DNA from: Parahaliea mediterranea
GTDB taxonomy: Bacteria; Pseudomonadota; Gammaproteobacteria; Pseudomonadales; Halieaceae
Assembly: GCF_003402235.1 (NCBI RefSeq)
Contig: NZ_QEWO01000002.1
Location: 496,001 to 560,000 of the forward strand
Reading direction: 5' to 3'
DNA length: 64,000 nt
The translations under genes and the position numbers were made by a program. The notes beneath the pieces are model-generated. The model was not told the origin of the DNA. It made no database searches and saw only the letters and a program-made list of their open reading frames with translations. Positions within the stretch are counted from its first letter, which is position 1. Each line of letters opens with the position of its first letter. Below are positions 42,721 through 52,363 of the stretch, piece by piece.

Positions 42721-43620
42721 TCAAAGGTCAACGTCGCGCATCCGCGCAACCAGGTAATCAGCAAAGGCACGCACTTTCGGCGCGATTTGTTCGCGGTGTG
42801 GATACACCAGTGAAATTGGCGCCTCGTGACTGCGATAGTCGGTCAATAGCGCCACCAGCCTGCCCTCCTCCAGCTCCTGGTGGATGGCATAGTTGGGCAG
42901 CATCGCGAGACCGCCATCACACAAGGCCACCATCTTGGTCGCCAGGGCGTCGTTACTGGAAAACTGACTGGTCACGGGCACGGTATAAGTGCGCCCAGCC
43001 TTACTGAAAGTGAGGGCCACATAGGGCGGGACTGAAGGTGCCATCCACCGGATGTAGCGGTGCCGCTCAATATCCGCTGGCCGCGTCGGCACCCCAGCGT
43101 GGCGAAGATAGCCGGGGGAGGCACACAGTACCGAGCGGACGGTAAACAGACGCGTGGCCACCAGGCTGGAGTCCGCCAGCTTTCCCATGCGCAGTGAAAG
43201 GTCATAGCCTTCACCGACCAGGTCGCTAAGCCGTTCCGAATTGAGAAGCTCGACACGGACCTGAGGGTACAGCTGCTGAAATGCCGGAATCAGCGGAGCG
43301 ATCATCACGTTGCCAAACAGTGGCGATGCCCCTATGCGCAGGATACCACTCGGCTGCTGCACATATCCGCTCAAAGTATCCCTGGCCAGATCCAGCTCGC
43401 GACGAATCTGTTGACAGTGTCGCTGGAGGGCCTCGCCGGCTTCCGTTACCCGGAACTGACGGGTTGTCCGCTGGATAAGTCGCACGCCCAGCTCGCGCTC
43501 CAGGTCCCGCACCTTTTTACTCACGGAGGATTTCGCCATGCCCAGCGCTTCCGCCGCGCGGGAAAAGCTGGCCGACTCCACGACCTGGGCGAAAACCATC
43601 ATGTTGATCAGCCGATCCAT
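42721..43620 (-). CDS. LysR-family regulator (1)
   Basis: 299 residues from MDRLINMM, preceded by GAGGG; two or three in-frame starts lie just upstream. The winged HTH ('SFSRAAEALGMAKSSVSKKV') and the effector domain ('GILRIGASPLFGNVMIAPLI', 'LRMGKLADSSLV', 'GLAMLPNYAI') resemble the DsdC/AaeR-like group that often controls adjacent reductases. It is divergent from the nitroreductase gene. A 6+6 inverted repeat lies in the shared promoter. Confidence 0.87.
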   Translation of the reverse strand: MDRLINMMVFAQVVESASFSRAAEALGMAKSSVSKKVRDLERELGVRLIQRTTRQFRVTEAGEALQRHCQQIRRELDLARDTLSGYVQQPSGILRIGASPLFGNVMIAPLIPAFQQLYPQVRVELLNSERLSDLVGEGYDLSLRMGKLADSSLVATRLFTVRSVLCASPGYLRHAGVPTRPADIERHRYIRWMAPSVPPYVALTFSKAGRTYTVPVTSQFSSNDALATKMVALCDGGLAMLPNYAIHQELEEGRLVALLTDYRSHEAPISLVYPHREQIAPKVRAFADYLVARMRDVDL

Positions 43621-43642
43621 CGACACCCTCATTGTTCGCATG

Positions 43643-43660
43643 ATGAAACAGTCATTTCAT
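43643..43660. promoter_or_regulatory. inverted repeat in LysR/nitroreductase promoter
   Basis: ATGAAACAGTCATTTCAT has exact 6-bp arms separated by 6 bp, between the divergent LysR and nitroreductase starts. It is a likely LysR-type binding site. Confidence 0.45.
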
Positions 43661-43735
43661 TATCATTGCTTTATGCGCACAAAGGAATCTCTATAATTCC
43701 CCGGAATCCCGTCCAGTACTCGATATGGAGACTCC

Positions 43736-44419
43736 ATGACCGCACTTTCCGTGACCGCCGCACTCGGCAGCCGCAACTCGGTACGGGAGTTCAGTAATCA
43801 GCCGGTAAGCCGGGAAACTCTGGAGACCCTGCTGACGCTGGCCGGACAAGCGCCCTCGGGCGGCAACCTGCAGCCCTGGCAGGTCCATGTACTGACTGGC
43901 CAGGCGATCGCCGACCTGAGTGAGCGGGTCTTCAACAGCATGCAGGACAGGGGCGGGCAAACCGAACCGGAATTCCCCACGTACCCGGCAGGGCTTGGCT
44001 CACCCTACCGTGAGCGCCGGGCCGAGTGTGGTGAACGCATGTACAGCGCGCTCGGAATCTCGCGGGAAGACCGCGACCGCCGTATTGCCCAGGTCATGCA
44101 GAACTACCGATTCTTTGGCGCACCGGTGGGCATTCTGCTGACCATGGATCGCGACATGGACATGCCCCAGTGCCTGGACCTGGGCATCTACCTGCAGAGC
44201 CTGATGCTCGCCGCTCGCGAGCAGGGCCTGGACACCTGTCCCCAGGTGAGCTGGACTGTCTGGCCACAGGCGGTTCGCGAAGCACTAACACTGCCGGACT
44301 CCGTGCGCGTCATGGCCGGGGTTTGCCTGGGCTATCGCGCCCTGGACGCGGCAGTGAACCGGGTTCGTCAGCCTCGAGCGCCACTGACAGACTACGTCAC
44401 CTGGCGAGGCTTCGACTGA
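43736..44419 (+). CDS. nitroreductase-family protein
   Basis: 227 residues with the FMN-binding opening 'SRNSVREFSNQPVSRETL', 'AGQAPSGGNLQPWQVHV' and the C-terminal 'GVCLGYRALDAAVN'. The PnbA-like branch reduces nitroaromatics and some quinones or enones using NAD(P)H. GGAG lies five bases before ATG. The next gene, a second LysR, follows by 20 nt in the same direction, so both may be transcribed together. Confidence 0.87.
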   Translation: MTALSVTAALGSRNSVREFSNQPVSRETLETLLTLAGQAPSGGNLQPWQVHVLTGQAIADLSERVFNSMQDRGGQTEPEFPTYPAGLGSPYRERRAECGERMYSALGISREDRDRRIAQVMQNYRFFGAPVGILLTMDRDMDMPQCLDLGIYLQSLMLAAREQGLDTCPQVSWTVWPQAVREALTLPDSVRVMAGVCLGYRALDAAVNRVRQPRAPLTDYVTWRGFD

Positions 44420-44439
44420 CTTGCACGAGCAGGGCAAAT

Positions 44440-45333
44440 ATGCGGCTGGATCAAATCGACCTGAACCTTTTTCTGGTTTTCGAAGTCATTTATCGCGAGG
44501 AAAACCTGACTCGCGCGGCGGAGGTGCTGAAGATTACCCAGCCCTCGGTCAGCAATGCCCTCGCGCGCCTGCGGCGCGCCCTGAATGACCCGCTATTCGA
44601 GCGAAACCATGCCGGCATGACACCCACACCCTTTGCTCGCAGTATCATAGGGCCCGTGCGCGAAGCCCTGTGGCGCCTGAATAATAGTGTAATACAGCAG
44701 GAGACCTTCGATCCATCCACTTCGAGCCAGACGCTGAGGCTGAGCATGGATCGCTATGCAACCGCAATATTGCTACCCAACCTGGCCCAGGCCCTCCAGC
44801 TGAGCGCTCCCGGTATTGTCACGGAATGCCTGGAGTTTCCACATCATCGCATTCCCGACGAGCTGACCAGAGGCAGCGTGGACGTCGTCATTACCACGCC
44901 CGCCTTCAACGAGCCCCTGCTGTGCCACCGTCCTCTGCTTTGTGATGAATTCGTTTGCGTGGTCCGGGAAGGTCACCCCGAGCTAAGTGGCGGGTTGTCA
45001 CTGAACAGCTACCTGTCGCTGGAACATGTGGCTGTAGCGCACACCGCACCCGGGCTGGGACATGTGGATTACGCCCTGAGCGCCATGGGGTACAAACGTC
45101 GCGAACGATTGACGGTCACCGACTACCTGGCAATTCCGCGACTTCTGCGGACCACAAATCTGGCTGCCACCTTGCCTCGCAAGCTCGCGGCCATACTGGG
45201 GCTTCCCACCATCGAGCTGCCGTTTCAGACGCCGGCCCTGGAGCTCCACCTGTACTGGCACATAAGCCGCGACACCGACCCATGCAACCGCTGGCTGCGC
45301 CAGCTGATCCAGCAACTTGAACCGGGGAACTGA
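44440..45333 (+). CDS. LysR-family regulator (2)
   Basis: 297 residues. The N-terminal HTH is of the NodD/LeuO-like type ('DLNLFLVFEVIYREENLTRA', 'LKITQPSVSNALARLRR', 'DPLFERN'). The effector domain is less conserved. The start is at MRLDQIDLN; the frame is open upstream over the nitroreductase, which is ignored. It lies 7 nt before the PQQ dehydrogenase start, so it is probably co-transcribed and a candidate regulator of the alcohol oxidation genes. Confidence 0.86.
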   Translation: MRLDQIDLNLFLVFEVIYREENLTRAAEVLKITQPSVSNALARLRRALNDPLFERNHAGMTPTPFARSIIGPVREALWRLNNSVIQQETFDPSTSSQTLRLSMDRYATAILLPNLAQALQLSAPGIVTECLEFPHHRIPDELTRGSVDVVITTPAFNEPLLCHRPLLCDEFVCVVREGHPELSGGLSLNSYLSLEHVAVAHTAPGLGHVDYALSAMGYKRRERLTVTDYLAIPRLLRTTNLAATLPRKLAAILGLPTIELPFQTPALELHLYWHISRDTDPCNRWLRQLIQQLEPGN

Positions 45334-45340
45334 ACAGACC

Positions 45341-47542
45341 ATGTCCGGAAAGCACTTGTCAATCACAGCCAGCGCCCTGCTCGGCATACTGATCTGCCTG
45401 ATTGTTGCGCCAACTTTACAGGCTGCGGTGCCCGAAACCACCGGCGTGACGGGGGCACGCATCATCCAGGCGGACAAGGAACCCGGTAATTGGTTGAGCC
45501 ACGGGCGGACCTATGACGAACAACGCTACAGTCCTCTGCAGCAGATCCACGCTGACAACGCGAGCGAACTTGGTCTGGCCTGGTTTTTTGACACAGCGCA
45601 TCACCGTGGCCTCGAGGCTACCCCAATCGTGGTCGATGGCGTCATGTATCTCAGCGGCCTGTGGAGCCGCGTCTACGCCCTGGATGCCCGAAACGGCAAA
45701 CAGCTCTGGCTGTACGACCCCCAGGTCCCCCGTGAAACCACCGCGCGCAAAGCCTGTTGCGATGCGGTCAATCGCGGTGTTGCCATCTGGGAGGACAAGG
45801 TATTCATCGGCACCCTGGATGGACGCCTGGTAGCACTGGACAGCCAGTCCGGGCAGGTCGAATGGTCTGTGCAGACTGTTGATCCGGAACAGGCCTACAC
45901 CATTACCGGTGCACCGCGGGTAGTCAAGGGCAAGGTGCTGATCGGAAACGGTGGAGCCGAATACGGCGTTCGCGGCTATCTGTCCGCTTACGATGCCCAC
46001 ACTGGCGAGCTGGCCTGGCGCTTCTACACAGTGCCGGGAAATCCCGAGGATGGCTTCGAAAACGAGGCGATGCGCATGGCCGCGGAAACCTGGACGGGTG
46101 AGTGGTGGACGCTTGGTGGGGGTGGGACGGTCTGGGACTCCATGGCCTACGACCCGGAACTGGATCTCCTGTATGTCGGCGTCGGCAACGGCTCCCCGTG
46201 GAACCGCCACCTACGCTCGCCTGACGGGGGGGACAACCTTTTTCTCGCCTCGATCGTCGCCTTGCGCCCCGACACCGGCGAATACGTCTGGCACTACCAG
46301 GTGGTTCCAGCCGAGACCTGGGACTATACCGCGACTCAGCACATGATACTGGCCGACCTGGAAATCGAGGGTGAGGTCCGGAAGGTGCTGATGCAGGCGC
46401 CCAAGAGCGGCTTCTTTATGGTTATCGACCGCACGGATGGAGAGCTCATCTCCGCCGAACCATTCGTCGAGGTGAACTGGGCCAGCCACTATGACCTGGC
46501 CACCGGGCGCCCAGTGGAAAACCCGGGCATGGACTACCGGGACGGCAAGGCGCTGGTCAAACCGACCAGCGGTGGCGCCCACAACTGGCAACCCATGGCC
46601 TTTAATCCGGAAACCGGTCTTGTCTACATCCCCGCGATGGATGCACCGATGAATTTCGAAGGCGCGCCCGAAATGCGGATTGAGCCGGGTTTGCGCAACC
46701 GGGGAATCATTGACGAGGGCGCACCGCCCGGCGATGCCATGTTCCACAATATTCTGCGCGACAAGATCGCCTTCGGGTATCTTCTGGCCTGGGACCCGGT
46801 ACGCCAGCAGGAGGCCTGGCGCATCCCTCAGTCGGTCTTGTGGAACGGCGGCGTATTGACCACGGCAGGCAACCTGGTCATGCAGGGCACAGGCGATCGC
46901 GAGTTCGGCGTTTACCGTGCCGATACAGGCGAGCAACTCTGGTCCTTTACCGCGCAGAACGGAATCATCGCGCCTCCCGTTACCTACACCGTCGACGGGG
47001 AGCAGTACATCACTGTGCTTGCCGGCTGGGGCGGTGCCTACGGGCTGATGAGCGGTTTCAAACCACCGCCCGGCGCTGCGCAAAGCCGCATGCTCACGTT
47101 CAAACTGAATGGGCAGGCGCAGCTACCGCCGCTTCCCCCGACACCGGAACCTGAAGCACCTCCGCCGCGACTGACAAGCGACGCCGAACGTCTGGACCGG
47201 GGCGCCGACCTCTATCACAAATACTGTGCATTCTGCCACGGGGTACTTGCCGTTTCCGGCAGCGGGATCATCGACCTGCGCCATCTACCCAGCCAGTTTC
47301 ACGACAATTTCGACCTGATTGTCCGCCAGGGCGCCATGGCCAGGTTGGGCATGCCGGCATTCGGGGATGTGCTGAACGAGCAGGATGTGAAGGATATCCA
47401 CGCCTACGTGATCGACCGGGCCCACACAGACCGCGCCATTGAGGCCGAATCCGCCTGGGTGGCGGCCCTGCGACGACAGTACTACCGTGTCCTGTCATGG
47501 TTGATCGCCACGTTTCTGGGCGCGAGCAGCTCGTCGGCGTGA
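45341..47542 (+). CDS. PQQ-dependent quinohemoprotein alcohol dehydrogenase
   Basis: 733 residues. A signal peptide (1-28) is followed by an eight-bladed PQQ propeller with tryptophan-docking repeats ('LDARNGKQLWLYDP', 'YDAHTGELAWRF', 'RADTGEQLWSFTA') and the vicinal disulfide Cys139-Cys140 ('KACCDAVNRG') beside the cofactor. 'GGAHNWQPMAF' and 'PAETWDYT' also fit. The C-terminal cytochrome c domain has C629-A-F-C-H. This is the type II (quinohaemoprotein) group, oxidising primary or aromatic alcohols in the periplasm and passing electrons to the respiratory chain. No PQQ biosynthesis genes are in the window. The aldehyde produced would suit the CalB-like dehydrogenase. Confidence 0.9.
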   Translation: MSGKHLSITASALLGILICLIVAPTLQAAVPETTGVTGARIIQADKEPGNWLSHGRTYDEQRYSPLQQIHADNASELGLAWFFDTAHHRGLEATPIVVDGVMYLSGLWSRVYALDARNGKQLWLYDPQVPRETTARKACCDAVNRGVAIWEDKVFIGTLDGRLVALDSQSGQVEWSVQTVDPEQAYTITGAPRVVKGKVLIGNGGAEYGVRGYLSAYDAHTGELAWRFYTVPGNPEDGFENEAMRMAAETWTGEWWTLGGGGTVWDSMAYDPELDLLYVGVGNGSPWNRHLRSPDGGDNLFLASIVALRPDTGEYVWHYQVVPAETWDYTATQHMILADLEIEGEVRKVLMQAPKSGFFMVIDRTDGELISAEPFVEVNWASHYDLATGRPVENPGMDYRDGKALVKPTSGGAHNWQPMAFNPETGLVYIPAMDAPMNFEGAPEMRIEPGLRNRGIIDEGAPPGDAMFHNILRDKIAFGYLLAWDPVRQQEAWRIPQSVLWNGGVLTTAGNLVMQGTGDREFGVYRADTGEQLWSFTAQNGIIAPPVTYTVDGEQYITVLAGWGGAYGLMSGFKPPPGAAQSRMLTFKLNGQAQLPPLPPTPEPEAPPPRLTSDAERLDRGADLYHKYCAFCHGVLAVSGSGIIDLRHLPSQFHDNFDLIVRQGAMARLGMPAFGDVLNEQDVKDIHAYVIDRAHTDRAIEAESAWVAALRRQYYRVLSWLIATFLGASSSSA

Positions 47543-47619
47543 CGTGACTATGCGGCACAGGGACAGCTTGCCGATTCGCCTGCGCTGGCTTGAAGCCCGG
47601 CCTGAGTGGACAAGCGTGA

Positions 47620-48510
47620 TTAGCGCGCCGAAAGATGGCCGAGAATGATCTGCGCGACACGCTCTGGCTTCTCGGGCAGAACCGCATGCCCGGCTCCTGC
47701 CAGCGGTATCACGGTAACACGGTCGGGGTGTCTGGCCTTCAGGGCACTTGCACCGTGGCTGGCCGCTGCATCATGCTCGGGCTGGACCACCAGCATGGGG
47801 GCATTGCCCGCCGCGGTCCAGCTCTCCAATGGCGTATTGGCCGTGGCGTATGCCTGAACCATCCCGGCCATGGGATACCAGCCGCTCAACCAGTACTCCG
47901 GGGGCATATTTTCGGGAGCGAAGAAGGCCCTTCGCAGCGCCTCGTAACGAGTCGAATCAGGCCGCAACTGGAACACCACTTTGGAAATATCATCGCGTGT
48001 CTCGTCGGGAGGCGGACTATCACCCGCAGCAAGCAAGATCAATGACTTCACCCTTTCCGGGTATCGACTTGAAAAAGACCTGGCAACACGATTGCCGTAG
48101 GCGTGACCCACGATAACCACAGGTTCCTGCCAGCCCTCGGCATCCAGAACAGCGGCCAGATCCTCTGCATAATCGAAAAGGCTCGAGGCGATTGGCTGAA
48201 GCGTACTCTCACCTACGCCGCGCATCTGCATTGCCAGCGTTTGATAGCCCTGCCGGTTCAGGACCTCCACCAGCTCATTGAAATCCGATACCGAGCGGGC
48301 GTAGCTGGCCAGCAGCACCACACGTTCGCCATGTCTTGCCGGCGTGTTAGCACTTAGAAAGTACTGAACAACACCCTCCTCCGTATCAACGGTCTTCTCC
48401 GCACCCAACGCAACCCTGGCGGGGTTATCGCGTAGCGCCAGAAAAATCAAGGCGGCAACCAGCAAGAACAGTATCGCCAGTGCGATACTCACTTTCCTTG
48501 CAATACTCAC
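47620..48510 (-). CDS. membrane-anchored alpha/beta hydrolase with Ala at the nucleophile
   Basis: 296 residues. An N-terminal hydrophobic anchor (8-26) is followed by an alpha/beta hydrolase fold. The elbow reads V-G-H-A137-Y-G, where family enzymes have Ser (GHSxG). The codon is GCC on inspection. The His in 'GAGHAVLPEKP' and an acidic residue in 'VQPEHD' are kept. So it is either not a classical serine hydrolase or a distinct subfamily. It starts with GTG sharing GTGA with the stop of the M28-like gene, the last gene of the receptor operon. Confidence 0.78.
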   Translation of the reverse strand: MSIARKVSIALAILFLLVAALIFLALRDNPARVALGAEKTVDTEEGVVQYFLSANTPARHGERVVLLASYARSVSDFNELVEVLNRQGYQTLAMQMRGVGESTLQPIASSLFDYAEDLAAVLDAEGWQEPVVIVGHAYGNRVARSFSSRYPERVKSLILLAAGDSPPPDETRDDISKVVFQLRPDSTRYEALRRAFFAPENMPPEYWLSGWYPMAGMVQAYATANTPLESWTAAGNAPMLVVQPEHDAAASHGASALKARHPDRVTVIPLAGAGHAVLPEKPERVAQIILGHLSAR

Positions 48511-49796
48511 GGCATGGACCTCTCGACATTACTAAAAGTGAAAAAATCGATAAATTCGCGCATTGTATGTCCGTAAGGGGCAAGCAGCTCGGCAGAGGTC
48601 ACCTCTGGCGTATCGGCCGGGGTATGAAAATAACGATGAGCGCCCACGAATCCGGCTGCTGGAAAACCCTTCGTGTGAATATCGAACAACTCGGACTGAC
48701 CCGCACCAAGACCCTCGATATTTTTAATTTTAACTGCCGACAGCTGCCGAAAAAGACTGCCCACATTCTCCGGAATTTCGGGGCTTAGATAGAGAGCACC
48801 CTGGCGATTCTCCCGATCCAGGGGAACAAGCTCGCCATCACCTTCCTCCCATTCTCGCGTAGCGATGGAAGCGCCAAGATGCAGCCACATGACCACCTCA
48901 TTTGCCGCCGGCAATTCCCTCTTGCTGTGAGGCAACCCCATGAAACCCAGCTCATGCCCGCTGGTGGCAATAAACAGCCAGTTAACCCGGGTACCTCGTG
49001 TTGCCACATACTTGGCAATCCCAAGCCATAAAGCAACTCCAGGACCGCGCTCGCCTGCAACGCCAAACCAGCCACTGGTGGGAGTGGAAACGACCACCCA
49101 CGGCAAGCCATCTTCCGTCACCGCCGGATAGCGGGCAACAACATTTGCTGCTGTCGTCTTCCGCGTCTCGCCCTGACTGACAAGTACTGCCAACTGTCGA
49201 GACTCGATTGCCCGAAGAACAGCACCCTCATCGTCTTCGCCCATGACCAGGGTGGGGATTGGAAGTGGACGCTGCAGATAGGGCTCTCGAGCATTGGTTG
49301 CATAGATCCTGCCTGAGGGATGAGGCAGAGCAAAGACGGCAGCAACAGCCCCGCTTTCCGCCGCTTGCGCGGAGAGTTTCGCTGGGTCGATGGCATACCA
49401 GGGGTGGTTCATTTCTGCAGGAAAATAGGCAATTTTTCCCTTCAGGTCCTGTCCCTCATAGCGCGCTATCTGCGCCCTCAATTCACCGTCGGTTTTCCTG
49501 GGAAACCAGTGTGGAAAGATATCCAGACGGCGCCCTTCAACATGAAACTCCTGATCCCCGGGGAAAAACTGCAACAGCTCGAACTCGTTGGTCTCCACTT
49601 CAAGACCGGCAGCAGTCAACTCGTCATAGAGCCACGACGTGGTATTCTGATCTGCCCGTGTGCCGGTTCTGTGCTCACCAAACTCGAAGTACTGTACAAC
49701 CGATCTATACAGGCTATCGCCCGACAGGACATTCTCTTCTGCATGAGGCTCATACATAAAGAAGGAGAGTACCAGGGCTAAAAAGATGCGGCTCAC
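48507..49796 (-). CDS. M28-like peptidase-fold protein lacking the usual zinc ligands
   Basis: 429 residues. A short signal (1-18) is followed by a PA-like insertion and an M28 core. In M28 enzymes a His-x-Asp and a following Asp bind zinc. Here the equivalent segment reads 'VVVSTPTSGWFGVAGERGPG', with no His or Asp. 'TSGHELGFMG' keeps the catalytic Glu region and 'HRYFHTPADT' the last His. Therefore metal-dependent peptidase activity is doubtful. The protein may bind a ligand or use a different chemistry. The start is GTG 49796, 14 nt after the receptor stop; the downstream hydrolase overlaps its stop. Confidence 0.75.
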   Translation of the reverse strand: MSRIFLALVLSFFMYEPHAEENVLSGDSLYRSVVQYFEFGEHRTGTRADQNTTSWLYDELTAAGLEVETNEFELLQFFPGDQEFHVEGRRLDIFPHWFPRKTDGELRAQIARYEGQDLKGKIAYFPAEMNHPWYAIDPAKLSAQAAESGAVAAVFALPHPSGRIYATNAREPYLQRPLPIPTLVMGEDDEGAVLRAIESRQLAVLVSQGETRKTTAANVVARYPAVTEDGLPWVVVSTPTSGWFGVAGERGPGVALWLGIAKYVATRGTRVNWLFIATSGHELGFMGLPHSKRELPAANEVVMWLHLGASIATREWEEGDGELVPLDRENRQGALYLSPEIPENVGSLFRQLSAVKIKNIEGLGAGQSELFDIHTKGFPAAGFVGAHRYFHTPADTPEVTSAELLAPYGHTMREFIDFFTFSNVERSMP

Positions 49797-49810
49797 AGTC
49801 GTTTCAAGCC

Positions 49811-52363
49811 CTAGTATTCGAACGTCACGTCGACACCATAGGTCCTGGGTTCTGCGTATTGCTGAGCAATCAACCCCAGACTTCCAAAGTTGATTCCATA
49901 AGTGGGATAGTCGTCATCTGTCAGGTTTTTTCCCCACAGGCCAACACTCAGTACACCGTTCCCCCACTGGACCTGCTCAAGGTTCAATCGAGCATTCACC
50001 ACTGTGCGCTCATCCATACGCTGGTGGGGAAGAACAGAGGTTATTCCCGTGCTATCGGTAAACGTCGAGAGCGTGACCTCGTACCACTCATCCTGCCAAT
50101 TGACCTGTACGAACCCGGTAATGTCACCCAGGGGCAGACGAGCAAAGGTATAATCTGCTGTCAGGCTTACCTGGTTGCTGGGTGAAGCGCTGCGTTTCGC
50201 CTTGTCGAGAACGGGAACCTCGAGAAATCCTCCCTGCCCGTCCGGATTAAGCAGGGGTGGATACCTGTCAAAATCACCGCTTATGTAGGCATAATTCAAG
50301 CCGAGCAAAAGATCCTCGACTGGAGCGAGAAGGACTTCCAGTTCGCCGCCCCATCGCTTGGCCTTGCCCGCATTTCTGATTGAACTTGACGTACTTCCCT
50401 GCGCATTGACGGATATCGTGCTGACCTGCATATCGTCCACGTTATAACCATACAGGGAGGCATTGACTCGCAACCGGCGGTCCCACCATTCACTTTTCAG
50501 GCCGAATTCCAGCTGTTCAATTTCTTCCTCATTAAAGGCATTGTCGTAGAGCTCGCCGTTGAATCCGCCGCTGCGATACCCCGTGGCGTAGCGCAGGAAA
50601 GCATTCAGATCATCGGTAAATGCGTATGCCAGTGTGAGAGTGCCGCTCAGATTATAGAAATCCTCGCTCCTGTTAAGCTTTGGCTGAACCTGCCGAATAT
50701 CGTCCGGGTCAAAATCTGGAGAGAATGGCGAGCTGGTACCGAGATAATTATAGAATACTGACTTCTTCTCCTCGGTGTATCGCAATCCCGTAGTAAGCGA
50801 AAGCCGGTGGTCGAGGACAGGAAGACGCCAGGTACTCTGTCCATACATCGACCAGGCGTCTGTTTCCAGGTCGTAATTCTGGCGCTGTAGGCCGGACAGC
50901 GGGGCCGCGAATACAGCGTTCCTCCGGAAACGGCTTTCGTCCTCAAAATAATAGAAACCAAGCGTGTAATCCAGGTTTTCTGTTGTTCCGATCATCTGCA
51001 GCTCCTGGGAGAGCTGATCATAACGCGTCGTCGTGTCCTGATTGCTGTGAAAAGCGCCAATCTGGTCGATGCCTTCCCAAAGCCGATCGACGACAGGGCT
51101 GGAGGCGCCGCCGGAACCGAAATAGAGGCTGCCAAGCGTAAGCAGAGTGAGATCGTTCCAGACATTGGCGCGCTCTGTGTCGAAATCCTCGAGGTCGCCA
51201 AAGACATAGCTTTTCATCTTGCGATGGGCGGAAATGGATTTAAATGTTACATCTCCGAGGGCTCCCAGTTCTCCAGCATCCCACTCCAGGGTGAGCGCAT
51301 GGCCACCGTTTTTACTGTCCGTCAGTGGTGTATTATCGGCCTGTCCGTGACGTCGGCGTCCTTCACCAAGACGATCTGCCGCCTGATATGCGGAGATCGT
51401 GTTATCGAATGCGGGCAAAAGCTCACTCGCAATACGCGGGTCAGCTCCAGCCACTCTGGATAACGCTTCCAGACCCCCCTGAATGGCCTGCAAGGCAGGG
51501 ATCCGGGGAGTGCCAGACGCGTCCAGCGGATTGAATCCCACCACTTGCTGAAGTGCGCCGTGCTCATCCAGCCTGCTGGCATCGTAGATATAACTGGCAG
51601 AGAAGTTATCCCCAAGGCGCCAATCGAGCGACGCTCGCCAGGCTTCGCGATCGATTTCATCGAAGTCGGGCTCACCCACGCTATCGTTGCGATAAAGCCC
51701 GTCCCTCGAGCGATTCTGGTAGGCAAAGCTGGATCTCAGCTGCCCGAGCCCCTGGTTTTCGATACCGATCGAGGGCAGGTCCAGAGCACCTCTATAGGAG
51801 CGTTCGCCAAAGCGTCCTATGCCGGCTTTTGCACGTACCCCGAACTCCCCTGTCGGGCGGCGTGTGACCAGGTTTATTGCCCCCGCGGTGGAGTTTCTCC
51901 CGTAAAGCGTACCCTGTGGCCCCCGCAGGATCTCTATTCGCTCAATGTCGGCCACATCCAGCGAGGAGCCCGCGGTTTTACCAATGAAAACACCGTCCAT
52001 GTACATGGCGACAGCGGGGTCAAGAGACACATTCGCAGGCGATCCACCGGGTACACCACGCATGTTTATACCCACTGTTCCTCTCGACCCGGGAGCTTCA
52101 AAGCCACCAACCGCCGGGACGTCGCCGATCAAATCGCCAAAGCTCTTTATTGAACGCTTTTCAATAGAGTCAGCGCCAAGGGACGTGATAGAGACGGGCG
52201 TGTCCTGGCTCGATTCGAGCCGCCGCTGGGCTGTAACGATAACTTCTTCAAGCGCTGAGGTTTGCGCATCGGCATTCGCCGATGGCCATGCCGCCAGCCC
52301 TGCTATTGAAGCTGTTGAGACCGCACCTGATATATAACGTAAATATTGCATTTTGATTTTCAT
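49811..52363 (-). CDS. TonB-dependent receptor (island operon)
   Basis: 850 residues from ATG 52363, which has GGGG eight bases upstream; a TTG six codons earlier is possible. TonB box EEVIVTAQRR; plug with 'DTPVSITSLGADSIEKRSIK', 'NMRGVPGGSP', 'IERIEILRGPQGTLYGRNSTAG'. The barrel ends 'YGVDVTFEY'. It heads the operon with the M28-like and alpha/beta-hydrolase-like proteins. Its upstream box is shared with the ALDH gene, so the receptor probably imports the substrate of the alcohol and aldehyde oxidation steps or a relative. Confidence 0.87.
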   Translation of the reverse strand: MKIKMQYLRYISGAVSTASIAGLAAWPSANADAQTSALEEVIVTAQRRLESSQDTPVSITSLGADSIEKRSIKSFGDLIGDVPAVGGFEAPGSRGTVGINMRGVPGGSPANVSLDPAVAMYMDGVFIGKTAGSSLDVADIERIEILRGPQGTLYGRNSTAGAINLVTRRPTGEFGVRAKAGIGRFGERSYRGALDLPSIGIENQGLGQLRSSFAYQNRSRDGLYRNDSVGEPDFDEIDREAWRASLDWRLGDNFSASYIYDASRLDEHGALQQVVGFNPLDASGTPRIPALQAIQGGLEALSRVAGADPRIASELLPAFDNTISAYQAADRLGEGRRRHGQADNTPLTDSKNGGHALTLEWDAGELGALGDVTFKSISAHRKMKSYVFGDLEDFDTERANVWNDLTLLTLGSLYFGSGGASSPVVDRLWEGIDQIGAFHSNQDTTTRYDQLSQELQMIGTTENLDYTLGFYYFEDESRFRRNAVFAAPLSGLQRQNYDLETDAWSMYGQSTWRLPVLDHRLSLTTGLRYTEEKKSVFYNYLGTSSPFSPDFDPDDIRQVQPKLNRSEDFYNLSGTLTLAYAFTDDLNAFLRYATGYRSGGFNGELYDNAFNEEEIEQLEFGLKSEWWDRRLRVNASLYGYNVDDMQVSTISVNAQGSTSSSIRNAGKAKRWGGELEVLLAPVEDLLLGLNYAYISGDFDRYPPLLNPDGQGGFLEVPVLDKAKRSASPSNQVSLTADYTFARLPLGDITGFVQVNWQDEWYEVTLSTFTDSTGITSVLPHQRMDERTVVNARLNLEQVQWGNGVLSVGLWGKNLTDDDYPTYGINFGSLGLIAQQYAEPRTYGVDVTFEY

